From NCBI GenBank assembly GCA_023435725.1, contig JAEYRD010000053.1, forward strand, positions 1 through 64,000: DNA of 64,000 nt, given 5' to 3'. Below are positions 32,354 to 42,197 of the stretch, piece by piece (within the stretch, counting starts at the first letter, position 1; each line of letters opens with the position of its first letter). Both the position numbers and the translations under genes were made by a program. The notes beneath the pieces are model-generated. The model saw nothing but the letters and a program-made list of their open reading frames with translations. It was not told the DNA's origin and did no database searches. The DNA comes from Pseudomonadota bacterium (lineage in GTDB: Bacteria > Pseudomonadota > Alphaproteobacteria > Rhizobiales > Xanthobacteraceae).

Positions 32354-35300
32354 TCAAAACCGCCACGAGAAGGCGCCTTTCACGGAGTGATCCTGCACCC
32401 GGTCGGTAAGCTGTCCGACATAGGCGATGCCGATGCTGGCCTGCGGCGTGACCCGCAGGTCGAGCCCGCCTTCGACCAGCGCCGCGTTGCGCGCCAGCGG
32501 CACGCCGGCCACGCTGAAGCTGGTTCCCAGGCTCTGGAACGCCAGCGCCGCGGTCGGGGTCGCGTCGCCAAAGGCGTACTGCCAGGCCACGGAGGCGCGC
32601 GGCGTCAGCTGCATGCCGCCCGTCAAAGCGAAGCTCGTGGCGATGCGGGCGCCGAGCGAAGAGTAGCCGACGTCCTGGTTGCTGCCGGTGCCGAGCAGCG
32701 CGGTCGCGCTGGTGCCGCCGGTTTCGCCAAAACTGTCGGTGTTGAGATGAGCCCAGGCGAGGCCGGCGAACGGCTCGAGTGCCGTGCGGCCGAGCGACAG
32801 CCCGTAGCCGATCTCGCCGAACACCTGCGCCGTGGTCGCATTATAACGAGCGCGCGCCGTGTCGAAGAAGCCCGGGAACATGATCGAGCGGCTGGTGTCG
32901 AGCGTGCTGAAGCTTGCACCGGCGCCGCCGCGCAGATTGAACGCGCCGTAGCTTGCGCCGACATAGCCTGTGAGGTGCGCGGCCTGGATGTCGGCGCAGC
33001 TTGCGCGATCACCGACATGAACGGACGAACTGGTGTAGCCGCCGGCGATGCCGGCAATCCAGTTAGGCGCGAAGCGGCGATCGACGCCGCTGAAGAAGCC
33101 GGCGAGGTCGCGTGTCATGCCCGCCGCATTGCCGTCGCCGTTCAGCCGACCCCACGCGCCCACTCCTTGCGCCCAGAACGTGGTGTCCGGGATCCGAGCT
33201 GGGCCAGCGAGCGGCGGCGCCTTGATCGGAAACGCTGACCTGTCAGCGCCGGCATAGGCAAGCGCCGAGCTGACCGACAACGAGTCCATCGCGGCGGTTT
33301 CCGGGCCACCTGAACCGAGCGACGCCATTGGTCCGCTGCTGCCGGCGAAGGCGGCTTGCCGCAGGCGGCCGAGCACGGCGTCGCGCAGGTAGCGCGAGTC
33401 ATCCAGCATCGCGGTCTGCGCGCTGGCGTGCACTTCGCCTGACAGTGCATCGAATGCCTGCCGCGCGCCGGCGGTGCTCTGGTTCAGTACGGCGATCATC
33501 AGCGGATCGCGCCGCTGTCCGCTTGCATCGAGCGCGCCGGCGACGGCGATCTGGTTCGGTGTCTGCGCGACGCTCTGGAGCGAAGTGGTGTTGCGGGAGA
33601 GCGTGAGGAAGACGTCGTTGACGTCGTAGCTCAGCGTTGGCGCCAGGAATGTCAGGCTGCTCGTGACGTCGGTGAAGGTGCCGCTGACGCCGCCATTCGC
33701 CGTGAGGATGGTGTAGACGGTCTGCGGCGCATAAGTGCCGTTCTGCGCCAGCACCAGCACATGGCCGCCGGCAAGTGTCGCGGTGCCGCTGGCAAGGATC
33801 TTGTCGGACTGGCCGGCCGCATTGGCTTCGACCTGATAGATCGAGCCGGCCGCGAAGGAGACATTGCCGGCGACGTTCAACGTGCCGATCGAATTTCCCG
33901 GTGCGACGATGCCGCCGGCATTAGCCGCGATGCCGCCGACGGTGCCGATGCCGCCGAGCGTGCCGCCATTGTTCACCGTGACAGTGCTGGCGAGGCTTGC
34001 GCCGGCGTGGCTGTCGTCGCCGACCACGAGCTTGCCGGCGTTGATCGTAGTCACGCCGGTATAGGTGCTCTGGCCGTTCAGGGTCAGCGTGCCCGCGCCG
34101 ATCTTGGTGAGCGAAGCTCCGGTGCCGCCGCTTGCGCCGCCATCGGCGATGCCGCCGCTGACGATGGTCGAGAGGTCGTTGCCGCCGACGGTGAGCCCGT
34201 TCGCGCCAAGACTATAGAGGCCGGCGCCTTCGATCGATCCTGCGGTGAGCTTGTGATCGGCGGCCGGCCCCGTGCTTGCGGAAAAGTCCACGCCACCGCC
34301 CGCGTCGGTGACGAGACGGGCGTTGCCCGACGTGCTGTTGCCGGCAAACACCGTCTTGCCGCCGGCCGTGGTGGTGAGGGTCGTGCTACCGGCCGAGGTC
34401 GCGTTGTGGAAATTCAGCTTGTTGTTGTTCGTGATCGCGGTCAGGCCTGAGGTCTCAGCGTTGACGATCTCGAAGGTGGCGTTGTTGAGCACGCTGCCGA
34501 CGATCTTGCCCTGATGCGTCGGATCGCCAAGCTGCAACGTGCCGGCCTGGATCGTGGTGCCGCCGGTGTAACTGCCGTTGCCGGCCAGCACTTGCTTGTA
34601 GGTGCCGTCCTTGATCAGTCCGCCCGCGCCGGTGATGGCGCCATAATAGAGCGCGGTGGTGATGGTCGAATGCAGGCTGGTGGTGAGATTGCCGCCGGCA
34701 AGATCGACAGTGCCGAAATCGGTGGCGCCGGACGACAGGGTTGCGACCGTCTCGCTGTTGAGCAGGTGCAGGGTGCTGCCGCCGAGCACGATGACGCTCG
34801 AATTATCGCCGATGGCGTGCCCGCCCTGGACCACCAGGGTGCCGCCGAGCAGCTGCGTGCCGCCCGTATAGGTGTTGTTGCCCGACAGCGTCAGCGTGCC
34901 GGTTCCGCTCTTGGTGAAGAGGCCATTACCACTGACCGAGCCGGTGAAAGACGTGCCATCGGCGCGATTGAAGATCAGCCTGCCGTTGTTGACGACGTTG
35001 CCTGCGATCGAGCCGGATGAGCCGCCATCACCGATCTGCAGCGTACCGTTCGAGATGGTGGTGCCGCCGCCGTAGCTGTTGGTGCCGGTCAGGATGGTGG
35101 TGCCGCTGCCTTTCTGTACGAACGCGCCGCCGCCCGAGATATTGCCGCCGAACGTGTAGGTGTCGGAGCGGTTGATCGCGAACGTACCATTGTTCGCGAC
35201 GTTGCCGATGATCGAGCCGGAAGTGCCGCCATTGCCGAGTTGCAGCGTTCCCTGGGAGATGGTGGTACCACCGGTGTAGGTGTTGGTTCCGGAGAGCACG

Positions 35301-36586
35301 ACGGTGCCGGTCCCCGTCGTGGTCACGCTGCCTGCACCGGACACGACCCCGGACACCGAAAGACCAGCCGTAGACGTATTGAAGGTCACGGCTGAACCGG
35401 AGCCGAGCGTGATCGCATTGCCGAGCGTGAGCCCGTTATTTTGCGCGGCGATGGTCGCTCCGGCGCCGGTGATCAACTGGATGTCGCCGACAAGCGTCGA
35501 GCCGGTCAGCAAGTTCAATGCGTTGCCCGTGCCGCCGAACTGGATCGCCGCCGCGTGGGTCGTGCCTGCGACCAGCCCGCCGCTGATCGTACCGGAATTG
35601 CTGATGGTGTCTCCTCCATTGGTGATGACACCGGCGCCGGCGGCGCCCCCATTTGCGGCGCCGCCCGTGATGGTGCCGCTGTTGATCAGCCTATTGTTGC
35701 CGCCGATCAGATTGACGCCGCGGCCGCTGCTGCCCGCAGTGCCGCTGATTGTGGAGCCGACCCCTCCGCTGCCGCCGGTACCCCCGGAGATGCTCCCGGT
35801 GTTGGCGATCTGAGTGTCGCCACCGAGCACCAGCAGGCCATCGCCGCCGCCGCCGCCACCGCCACCGAAAGCGCCTGTGCCTCCGGCTCCGCCATTTCCT
35901 CCGGTGATCGCGCCAGCGTTGCCGATTGCTATGCCGGCTGCTGTCGTGGTCACGCCGGCCCCGCCGCCACCGCCGCCGCCGCCATCGGAAACGCCGCTGC
36001 TGCCGTTGCCGCCGCGCTGCCCCGCGCCGCCAGTGAGGATGCCACCTCCATCGATTGTGAGGCTCGTGCCGGAGAAGTACAAAGCGGTACCGCCGCCGCC
36101 ACCACCGGCTCCATGACTCAATGCGTCGGTCGGAATCGACCCGGTACCGCCGGTGATCACGCTCGCGATCGACGCGCTGGACGATGTGGCTAGGCCCACG
36201 GCGCCGCCTGTTCCGCCGGCAACGCCGACACCGGCGCCGCCGTTGCCATTGACGCTGGGATCGCCGGGGACCTGCACGGTCGGTCCGGCGACGACCGTGG
36301 AATTGCCACCGTCACCGTTGCCCGCGCCACCATTGCCACCGCGTATCTCGGGCGCCATAGCGCCGATGCCGCCGGGGGCGCTGCAGGCCGCTGTGTTGCC
36401 AGGCGTGCATGTCTGCGCATGAGCCGGAAGAGTCAGGCCGACGGTGCCGAGGATCAGCGCAAGCGGCGAGACCGTGGCGAGCGCGCGAAGATAGCTTGCG
36501 CGCGACTTCGCATCGAGATGAGCGGCATGCGCGCCGACGAACTGTCCTACAGCGGAACGTTCCGCTGCGTCTTCCAATGTGGTCAC
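32354..36586 (-). CDS. Autotransporter with PATR repeats and C-terminal beta-barrel
   Basis: A type Va secreted adhesin-like protein of about 1410 residues from a GTG at 36586. The long signal region ends LGTVGLTLPAHA. Next comes a Gly/Asn-rich passenger with many autotransporter-associated strand repeats, such as GTLTLSGNNTYTGGT and GTLQLGNGG, up to about residue 900. The C-terminal beta-barrel (last 280 residues) ends in SWRF, with the terminal Phe needed for BAM insertion. An ATG frame reaches 36706 but adds 40 Arg/Ser-rich residues that do not look like a leader; GTG is my choice. It is convergent with the receiver gene and divergent from the LuxR gene, with the palindrome 36726-36739 between them. 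Confidence 0.85.
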   Translation of the reverse strand: MTTLEDAAERSAVGQFVGAHAAHLDAKSRASYLRALATVSPLALILGTVGLTLPAHAQTCTPGNTAACSAPGGIGAMAPEIRGGNGGAGNGDGGNSTVVAGPTVQVPGDPSVNGNGGAGVGVAGGTGGAVGLATSSSASIASVITGGTGSIPTDALSHGAGGGGGGTALYFSGTSLTIDGGGILTGGAGQRGGNGSSGVSDGGGGGGGGAGVTTTAAGIAIGNAGAITGGNGGAGGTGAFGGGGGGGGDGLLVLGGDTQIANTGSISGGTGGSGGVGSTISGTAGSSGRGVNLIGGNNRLINSGTITGGAANGGAAGAGVITNGGDTISNSGTISGGLVAGTTHAAAIQFGGTGNALNLLTGSTLVGDIQLITGAGATIAAQNNGLTLGNAITLGSGSAVTFNTSTAGLSVSGVVSGAGSVTTTGTGTVVLSGTNTYTGGTTISQGTLQLGNGGTSGSIIGNVANNGTFAINRSDTYTFGGNISGGGAFVQKGSGTTILTGTNSYGGGTTISNGTLQIGDGGSSGSIAGNVVNNGRLIFNRADGTSFTGSVSGNGLFTKSGTGTLTLSGNNTYTGGTQLLGGTLVVQGGHAIGDNSSVIVLGGSTLHLLNSETVATLSSGATDFGTVDLAGGNLTTSLHSTITTALYYGAITGAGGLIKDGTYKQVLAGNGSYTGGTTIQAGTLQLGDPTHQGKIVGSVLNNATFEIVNAETSGLTAITNNNKLNFHNATSAGSTTLTTTAGGKTVFAGNSTSGNARLVTDAGGGVDFSASTGPAADHKLTAGSIEGAGLYSLGANGLTVGGNDLSTIVSGGIADGGASGGTGASLTKIGAGTLTLNGQSTYTGVTTINAGKLVVGDDSHAGASLASTVTVNNGGTLGGIGTVGGIAANAGGIVAPGNSIGTLNVAGNVSFAAGSIYQVEANAAGQSDKILASGTATLAGGHVLVLAQNGTYAPQTVYTILTANGGVSGTFTDVTSSLTFLAPTLSYDVNDVFLTLSRNTTSLQSVAQTPNQIAVAGALDASGQRRDPLMIAVLNQSTAGARQAFDALSGEVHASAQTAMLDDSRYLRDAVLGRLRQAAFAGSSGPMASLGSGGPETAAMDSLSVSSALAYAGADRSAFPIKAPPLAGPARIPDTTFWAQGVGAWGRLNGDGNAAGMTRDLAGFFSGVDRRFAPNWIAGIAGGYTSSSVHVGDRASCADIQAAHLTGYVGASYGAFNLRGGAGASFSTLDTSRSIMFPGFFDTARARYNATTAQVFGEIGYGLSLGRTALEPFAGLAWAHLNTDSFGETGGTSATALLGTGSNQDVGYSSLGARIATSFALTGGMQLTPRASVAWQYAFGDATPTAALAFQSLGTSFSVAGVPLARNAALVEGGLDLRVTPQASIGIAYVGQLTDRVQDHSVKGAFSWRF

Positions 36587-36725
36587 CGCACCCGATCCTA
36601 GCGGTTGTCGAGAATGTTGTGGAACTCGGCAGCGATCATGCCTCCGCCAGCCTCCGGACGATTGCGCGCGTCGTGTCGCAGTAGACACAGCGAACAAATT
36701 CCGCAATCAATCGTCATCTGGCCAT

Positions 36726-36739
36726 TACCCCAAGGGGTA
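36726..36739. promoter_or_regulatory. Palindrome TACCC-N4-GGGTA between autotransporter and luxR
   Basis: TACCCCAAGGGGTA consists of two 6-base arms around AA. A 14-base relative with the same outer bases lies at 42035-42048. NarL/FixJ-type proteins bind half-sites like TACYYMT, and a LuxR-HTH gene begins 107 bases to the right, so this is a candidate site for that regulator. Confidence 0.5.
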
Positions 36740-36845
36740 TATGGGCAAGTGCATGAGCGGATAGGACGACGAGCGAGGCTTTGTTGCAACAGGTAGGGTC
36801 TGCAACCGTCGTCGATTCGACTCGAAATCAAATCAAAGAACTCTC

Positions 36846-37676
36846 GTGAGCTCCATGGATCGCAGGGACAGCAAGCTCGACGTCGAAATCATCCGCCTCT
36901 ACGAAGCAGAATCCGATCTGCACGCACTGCCCGGACTTCTGTTCGCTGCCATCGGCCGCCTGATCGATGCGGAGGTGGTCACTTTCGCCGAGTTCCATCA
37001 TCAGAGCCAAGACTTTCGCTCCATGGTATCCATCGAGGACGATCCTGAGCGGCGCGCGCGCGCGATGCAGGCGTTTGCTCGCCACATGCACTCGCATCCG
37101 TTCTGGCAATACGATCCTGCCTTCTATGGCGAGCGCGCGCTGCGCGAATCGGACTTCTTCAGTGACGAGGAATTTGCGGAGCTCCCCATCGCGAAGGAGG
37201 CGTTCCTGCCGTCCCACGCCCGCCGGATGATGGCGATCGTGCTCGATCACGCCGGCTATGTGGTCACGATCGTTGGCCATCGGATCGTGGGCCGGCAGGC
37301 TTTCAGCGACGAGGAGCGCGACCGCCTGCAGGCGTTTCGGCCCCACATCCTGCGGTGTTATCGGCAGGCGCAGGAGCGCACCCTGGCCAAGCTCACGCCG
37401 ACCGATCGGTTGCGGCTCGCATTCCCGACGCTCACGCCGCGCCAGGTCGAGGTGGCGTCGTGGATGGCCCAGGGCAAGTCGAACGAGGAGATCGCCGCCA
37501 TCCTCGATGTCGGCGTCGATGCCATCAAGGCTCACGTCAAGGCAGTCAACAGCAAGATCGATTCCGACAGTCGTCGTGCCGCGATCGTGATCGCCCACAC
37601 CGCGCCGCCATTCGCCGGTCTGCCGCCGTTGTGGAAACTCGGGCTGGAAGCCTGGAGCGGCCGGGTGGCGTCCTGA
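36846..37676 (+). CDS. LuxR-family transcriptional regulator
   Basis: A 276-residue regulator. The N-terminal 180 residues are a GAF-like or unrecognised sensor, rich in His and aromatic residues. The C-terminal LuxR/FixJ-type HTH is at about 200-255: LTPRQVEVASWMAQGKSNEE, then IAAILDVGVDAIKAHVKAV. No receiver domain is present. The frame opens with GTG 36846; ATG 36855 is equally likely. It diverges from the autotransporter gene and probably controls it and itself through the palindrome in between. It is convergent with the hybrid kinase gene. Confidence 0.82.
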   Translation: MSSMDRRDSKLDVEIIRLYEAESDLHALPGLLFAAIGRLIDAEVVTFAEFHHQSQDFRSMVSIEDDPERRARAMQAFARHMHSHPFWQYDPAFYGERALRESDFFSDEEFAELPIAKEAFLPSHARRMMAIVLDHAGYVVTIVGHRIVGRQAFSDEERDRLQAFRPHILRCYRQAQERTLAKLTPTDRLRLAFPTLTPRQVEVASWMAQGKSNEEIAAILDVGVDAIKAHVKAVNSKIDSDSRRAAIVIAHTAPPFAGLPPLWKLGLEAWSGRVAS

Positions 37677-37730
37677 TCTCGCCTGCGGTTCGCCTCTCCT
37701 AGCAGCAAAGGGGAGATATCTCCTTCGAAC

Positions 37731-40055
37731 CTACCCGGAGGCCGCCCTTGCGGCGCCGCGTTCGGCGATGGCGGCGAGCGCGCGGCCAAGGCTGTCGATC
37801 GGTTGTGCGCTCTTGCTGAGAATCAGCATGGTGCGCTCGGCCAGGAAGATGCGTTCCTCCTCGGTGAGCGACTTGGCCGTAAGGACGATGACCGGGATGT
37901 CGAGCCAGTCGCTGTTCTGGCGCATACGCTCCAGGAACTCGAAGCCGTCGACCTCGGGCATCATCAGGTCGAGCAGGATTAGCGCCGGAGACGGGTTGTC
38001 GCGAAGCCAGTCGAGCGCCGCTAGTCCGTGCACCGCCTCGACCACCTTCAGTCCCTCGCCCTCCATCGTGCGGCGAACGATGGTGCGGACTTCGGGATCG
38101 TCATCCACCACCAGCGCGACATGATCGCCGTCGGGGCGGGAGAACTGCTCGATCACCGCGACCAGACGGCTGCGATCGATCGGCTTGGTCATGTACTCGG
38201 AGGCACCGAGCGAATAACCGAGATTGCGATCATCGACGATCGTCAGCATCACGACCGGGATGTGATGCAGCGCGGCGTCAGACTTCATGACGCCCAGCAG
38301 TGACCATCCGTCCATTTTCGGCATCATCACGTCTAGCGTGACGACGTCGGGCGGCGTCCGCCGCATGATCTCGAGTGCCTCCAGCCCGTCATGGGCAAAG
38401 AGCACGTTGCAGCCCTCCTTGGCGAGGATCGTCGACAGAAGGTCCTGGACATCAGGGTCATCGTCGACGACCAGAACCGTCATCTCGCCGTTGGCATGAT
38501 GCCGTGCAGCCTTGCGTGCAGCGGACCCCTGTGCCGGCGCCGCGTGGATCGCCTGATCCGGCAGCGTGATGGTGAACGTCGAACCCTGACCCGGCTTGCT
38601 GCTGACGTCGACCGTCCCGCCCAGCATGTTGCAGAAATGCTTGGTGATGGTCAGACCGAGACCGGTCCCGCCGAAATGGCGCGTCGTCGAGGAGTCGGCT
38701 TGCGTGAAGGCCTGGAACAGCCGGCTGACCTGCTCTTCCGTCATGCCGATGCCGCTGTCGGACACGGCGAAGCGGATGCGGCTCGGTCGATCCGCTTCCG
38801 TCAGTCGCGCGAGCGACAGCCGCACCTCGCCCTGTTTGGTGAACTTGGCCGCATTGCTGAGCAGGTTGATCAGGCCTTGCTTGAGCTTGGTCAGGTCGGT
38901 CCGCAGTGAGCCGATATCGGCCGGACACTCCACAATCAGGGTGTTGCCGTTCCTGCTCATCAACGGTTCGACGATGGTGCGAACATCGTCGATGAGCCTG
39001 GGAAGGAAGACCTGCTCGAGGTAGACGTCCATGCGCCCCGCCTCGATCTTCGACAAATCGAGGATGTCGTTGATGATGCCGAGCAGATGCTTGCCGGCAC
39101 CCCTGATCTTCTCCAGATCAGCGGAGCTCGCCTTGTCGCTGCGATCATCGGCATCCTCGATCAGCATCTCGCTGTAGCCGATGATGGCGTTAAGCGGCGT
39201 GCGCAGCTCATGGCTCATGTTCGCCAGGAAGTCCGACTTCGTGCGGTTCGCCTGCTCGGCGACGCGGCGTGCCTCCTCGATGGCCGTCTCGGCCTGCTTG
39301 CGGGTCGTGATGTCGTTGATCCACGAGATCAGCACCGGCCGGCCGTCATACTCCGTCCGTTTCCAGGACAGCAGCGACCAGAAGGTGCCGCCATCCGGCC
39401 GGCGGAACTGGACTTCGGCATTGAGCAATTGGCCGTTGCGGCGAAAGGTTTCGAGCAGCCGGTCGCGCTGCGGCGGATCGACATAGAGGTCGCGCACATT
39501 CTTCGGCAGCTGGCTCGCCGGCGCGCCATAAAGCTCGTCATGACGATGATTGGTGTAGAGCAGTTGGCCGGTGAGATCGACGATGGCAACCGCAACCGGG
39601 CTCGAGTCGAGAAGACTGCGCATTTGTTGAGCGGATTGCCTCAGCGCCTTCCGCTCGGCGTCTGCGTCGGTCAGATCCTGGATCGTGATCATCCGGTCGC
39701 CATTGATCGCGCGGCATGACAGGCTCAGGACCCGGCCTGCGGGCGTCGTCTGGGTGATATTGCTGTCCGCGCCCGCGATCTGCGCCAGGATATGGGTCGC
39801 GGCTTCGGCTTCGAACGTACCGTAGTCGCCGCGGGCGACAAAGCGGCCGATCAGGGTTGCGAGGGCCCGCCCCGCGGCGAGGTCGGCGGGATCGACCTCA
39901 AGGAGGCGCGCAGCCTCGACGTTCGACGCCTTCAGAAGCAGGTCGGAATCGACGACCAGTGCGCCAAAGGGCAAGCTCTCGAAGATTCGCGCGAGCGACG
40001 CGGAGGCCGCAACACTGTCCTGACTATCCACCGGTCCCTCTGTCCTACGTGACAA
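37731..40055 (-). CDS. Hybrid histidine kinase with two receiver domains
   Basis: A 774-residue soluble kinase with no TM helix. Domain order is PAS (about 20-130), PAS/PAC (about 145-255), HisKA with MSHELRTPLN (phospho-acceptor His near 281), HATPase with LLSNAAKFT, SDSGIGMT and GGTGLGLTITK, then two receivers with acceptor Asp in TLDVMMPKMDG (near 573) and LLDLMMPEVDG (near 695). The presumed phosphate flow is from His to a receiver and on to a phosphotransfer protein. It sits between the LuxR gene (convergent) and the MBL-fusion gene (divergent, 166 bases away). Likely partners are the lone receiver or the phosphatase-type response regulator. Confidence 0.9.
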   Translation of the reverse strand: MSRRTEGPVDSQDSVAASASLARIFESLPFGALVVDSDLLLKASNVEAARLLEVDPADLAAGRALATLIGRFVARGDYGTFEAEAATHILAQIAGADSNITQTTPAGRVLSLSCRAINGDRMITIQDLTDADAERKALRQSAQQMRSLLDSSPVAVAIVDLTGQLLYTNHRHDELYGAPASQLPKNVRDLYVDPPQRDRLLETFRRNGQLLNAEVQFRRPDGGTFWSLLSWKRTEYDGRPVLISWINDITTRKQAETAIEEARRVAEQANRTKSDFLANMSHELRTPLNAIIGYSEMLIEDADDRSDKASSADLEKIRGAGKHLLGIINDILDLSKIEAGRMDVYLEQVFLPRLIDDVRTIVEPLMSRNGNTLIVECPADIGSLRTDLTKLKQGLINLLSNAAKFTKQGEVRLSLARLTEADRPSRIRFAVSDSGIGMTEEQVSRLFQAFTQADSSTTRHFGGTGLGLTITKHFCNMLGGTVDVSSKPGQGSTFTITLPDQAIHAAPAQGSAARKAARHHANGEMTVLVVDDDPDVQDLLSTILAKEGCNVLFAHDGLEALEIMRRTPPDVVTLDVMMPKMDGWSLLGVMKSDAALHHIPVVMLTIVDDRNLGYSLGASEYMTKPIDRSRLVAVIEQFSRPDGDHVALVVDDDPEVRTIVRRTMEGEGLKVVEAVHGLAALDWLRDNPSPALILLDLMMPEVDGFEFLERMRQNSDWLDIPVIVLTAKSLTEEERIFLAERTMLILSKSAQPIDSLGRALAAIAERGAARAASG

Positions 40056-40221
40056 TTTGCGTCAATTCCTGTCGAACACCGTCTTATCGGCAACCGACGG
40101 CCACGACTGCGAGCGTGGCCGCAGCAATGCGAGCGCGTAGCAGGAGTGCGTTAGCATTTTCACAAGATTTTCGGCGCTCTGCTCGTCGGTGCCGCATTGG
40201 CTTGGGACGAGAAGCAGCATC

Positions 40222-41883
40222 ATGAGCACGTGGTATCCGATCGAGGGAGCGGCGAGGGCCGAGATTGCTGCCCTGATCAACAAGCCCTCGATCACCAATT
40301 CAAACGCTTATCTCCTGCGTACGCCCCATTGGCTGGTGATCGTTGATCCCGGGGCCGAGCCGGCTCAGGTCGAGCGCCTGAACGCCTTGATCGCCGAGGA
40401 ATTGAAGGACGGCGGGCGAGAGGTGTTGCTGCTTCTGACCCATGCCCATCTCGATCATTTCGCCGCGGTTGGAACATTGAGGGTCGCAACGGGCGGGCTG
40501 CGGACCCTGCTGCACACGCGGGGTGCCAGGGCAATCCGCGATAAGGACACGCAGCATACGCTGTCCTTTCTCTATCGGGATGGGCAGGTGCCTGACCTCG
40601 TCGTGGATGGAGAGTTTTTCGCGTCGGTCCCGAACGGACTCCTCGCGCGGCGAGAGGAGCCGGGACCGGACGGCATTGCGGTCACGGTGGAACGCCTGCT
40701 CTTGGAGCCGGACGTCGCGCTGGACGTTTATGAGACGCCTGGACATTCGTCGTGTAGCTGTACATTCCGCATCGGGCGCCATCTGATCATCGGCGACGTC
40801 CCGTTCGGGGCCAGTCCGGGACTCGCGGGGCTCGCCGGATGGAGCAGCGAAGGTCTCGCCCGCTCAACCCGCCTCATCCGTCATTTGGTCAGGACCCACG
40901 ATGTCGCGATGTGCTGGACGGGACATGGCAACGCGTTGCCCGGACCTACCGCCCTGAAGGTGCTGTCCAGCGTGGAGGCCCAGGCCGTACCGCTCTCGAA
41001 CGTTGCCGTGATCGACGAGGACCGCATCAGCCTGCTCCGGCAATTCGCCGTCGAACTGCTGCACGAGATCGATCACCTGCTGACGCTGATCGGTGCGCGA
41101 CTGATGGTCGTCGCCCATCACCTGGAGAATTTGGAGGAACGCGAGGCGGCGGTGCAGCTGACGGACAGCCTGGATCTGGATGCACTCGAGCAGCAACTCG
41201 TGGAATTGCAGGCGTTCTGTCATGCATTCGAACGCGGTGAACAACCGGAGCTCTCGGTTGCGATGAAGGCAGGTGCGACGCTGGGCCGGGTCGCTCGTGC
41301 GATTGCGGACCATAGAGACGGCGCCAGCGCGGCCCTGTCGCTGATTGCTCGCGCAGAGCATCTCATCGACGCCTTCCTGCAAATGCTCCGCGGGCTGACC
41401 TTTCAGCCGAGCATGACGCGGGTGAACGTCATCGACCTCGTTGCCTCGATCGTGAGGTATGAGCAATCGCCGCAGGTCGATGCCGATGATCTCCTCCCGG
41501 CGAGCGAGGATGAGGAGGCCTTTCGCCGCCTGCTGATCGGCAATCTCATGGCGGGCTCGATATTGAGCGGGTGCGAGATCGTGGTCGGGTCGGACCCGGC
41601 CACGGAAACGTGGGATGGAATAGCCGTGATCGACGTGCCGCGGTTCCAGAACATCCTGCTGACTACGCTCGAAGCGATGGCAGCCGGCGCGCGCACGAGA
41701 TCGATCGACATCTCCTTCAGCCGTGAGAACGAGCAGCCCCTGCTTCGCATGTCGCGGCGTGAGGAGCCATTCGTCATCCCGTCAATGCGGCAGGCGCTTT
41801 ACAATCGCGCCATGAGGCAGATGGGTGGCGCCTTCCAGATCGAGCAGGGCGAGGTCCTGATCCGGCTCGCAGCGGGTGGATAG
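40222..41883 (+). CDS. Metallo-beta-lactamase domain fused to a histidine-kinase-like module
   Basis: A 553-residue fusion. Residues about 1-260 are an MBL-fold hydrolase with THAHLDHF (the HxHxDH motif, near 73-80), ETPGHSSCSCTF and CWTGHGN, so the metal site looks intact. Residues about 270-400 are helical, with LLHEIDHLLTLIGARLMVVA, like a dimerisation/His-phosphotransfer helix pair. Residues about 420-553 resemble a degenerate HATPase: DVPRFQNILLTTLEAMAAGA in the N-box place and MRQMGGAFQIEQGEVLIRL at the end, but without clear G1/G2 glycines. It is divergent from the hybrid kinase. The function may be hydrolysis tied to phosphotransfer; this is inference. Confidence 0.7.
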   Translation: MSTWYPIEGAARAEIAALINKPSITNSNAYLLRTPHWLVIVDPGAEPAQVERLNALIAEELKDGGREVLLLLTHAHLDHFAAVGTLRVATGGLRTLLHTRGARAIRDKDTQHTLSFLYRDGQVPDLVVDGEFFASVPNGLLARREEPGPDGIAVTVERLLLEPDVALDVYETPGHSSCSCTFRIGRHLIIGDVPFGASPGLAGLAGWSSEGLARSTRLIRHLVRTHDVAMCWTGHGNALPGPTALKVLSSVEAQAVPLSNVAVIDEDRISLLRQFAVELLHEIDHLLTLIGARLMVVAHHLENLEEREAAVQLTDSLDLDALEQQLVELQAFCHAFERGEQPELSVAMKAGATLGRVARAIADHRDGASAALSLIARAEHLIDAFLQMLRGLTFQPSMTRVNVIDLVASIVRYEQSPQVDADDLLPASEDEEAFRRLLIGNLMAGSILSGCEIVVGSDPATETWDGIAVIDVPRFQNILLTTLEAMAAGARTRSIDISFSRENEQPLLRMSRREEPFVIPSMRQALYNRAMRQMGGAFQIEQGEVLIRLAAGG

Positions 41884-42197
41884 GCCCCGAAAAGTTTCTG
41901 AAACGGGCATGGGCGGAACCGTCGCATCGCCGCACATTCGTGCAGCAGTCCGGAAAATCTCTTCGGCTTTTATCGCGAGTCCAGCGAACGCAATTTTCGA
42001 AGCATAAACCACACTCAAGTCATGTCTCCGGGATACCCTTAAGGGTAGTGCGCTGGCAGCGGCGCTCAAAAATCGGAAGCGAAACCTTCAATCTTCACCT
42101 TTTCATCATTCGGCTGGACATATCAGACACCTGTCGGCAATCTTCGCCGGCTGCCGCCAGAGCTATTGGTGCGGCGCATCGGAATGCGGGACTCGAC
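41884..42197. other. Intergenic region upstream of the second STAS gene
   Basis: About 314 bases. It contains the perfect palindrome at 42035-42048 and is otherwise AT-richer than the flanking genes, as expected of a promoter. An open frame from 41940 runs through into the STAS gene but lacks domain support before 42198. Confidence 0.5.
42035..42048. promoter_or_regulatory. Palindrome TACCCTTAAGGGTA upstream of the second STAS gene
   Basis: A perfect 14-base palindrome, 150 bases before the STAS start. It shares TACCC-N4-GGGTA with the site at 36726-36739. This suggests one regulator, possibly the LuxR protein, controls both promoters. Confidence 0.5.

Noticed and set aside
33900..36400. CRISPR or tandem-repeat array in the Gly-rich region
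   Set aside because: The periodicity is coding: PATR and Gly/Asn repeats in the autotransporter passenger, with no constant repeat and spacer lengths.
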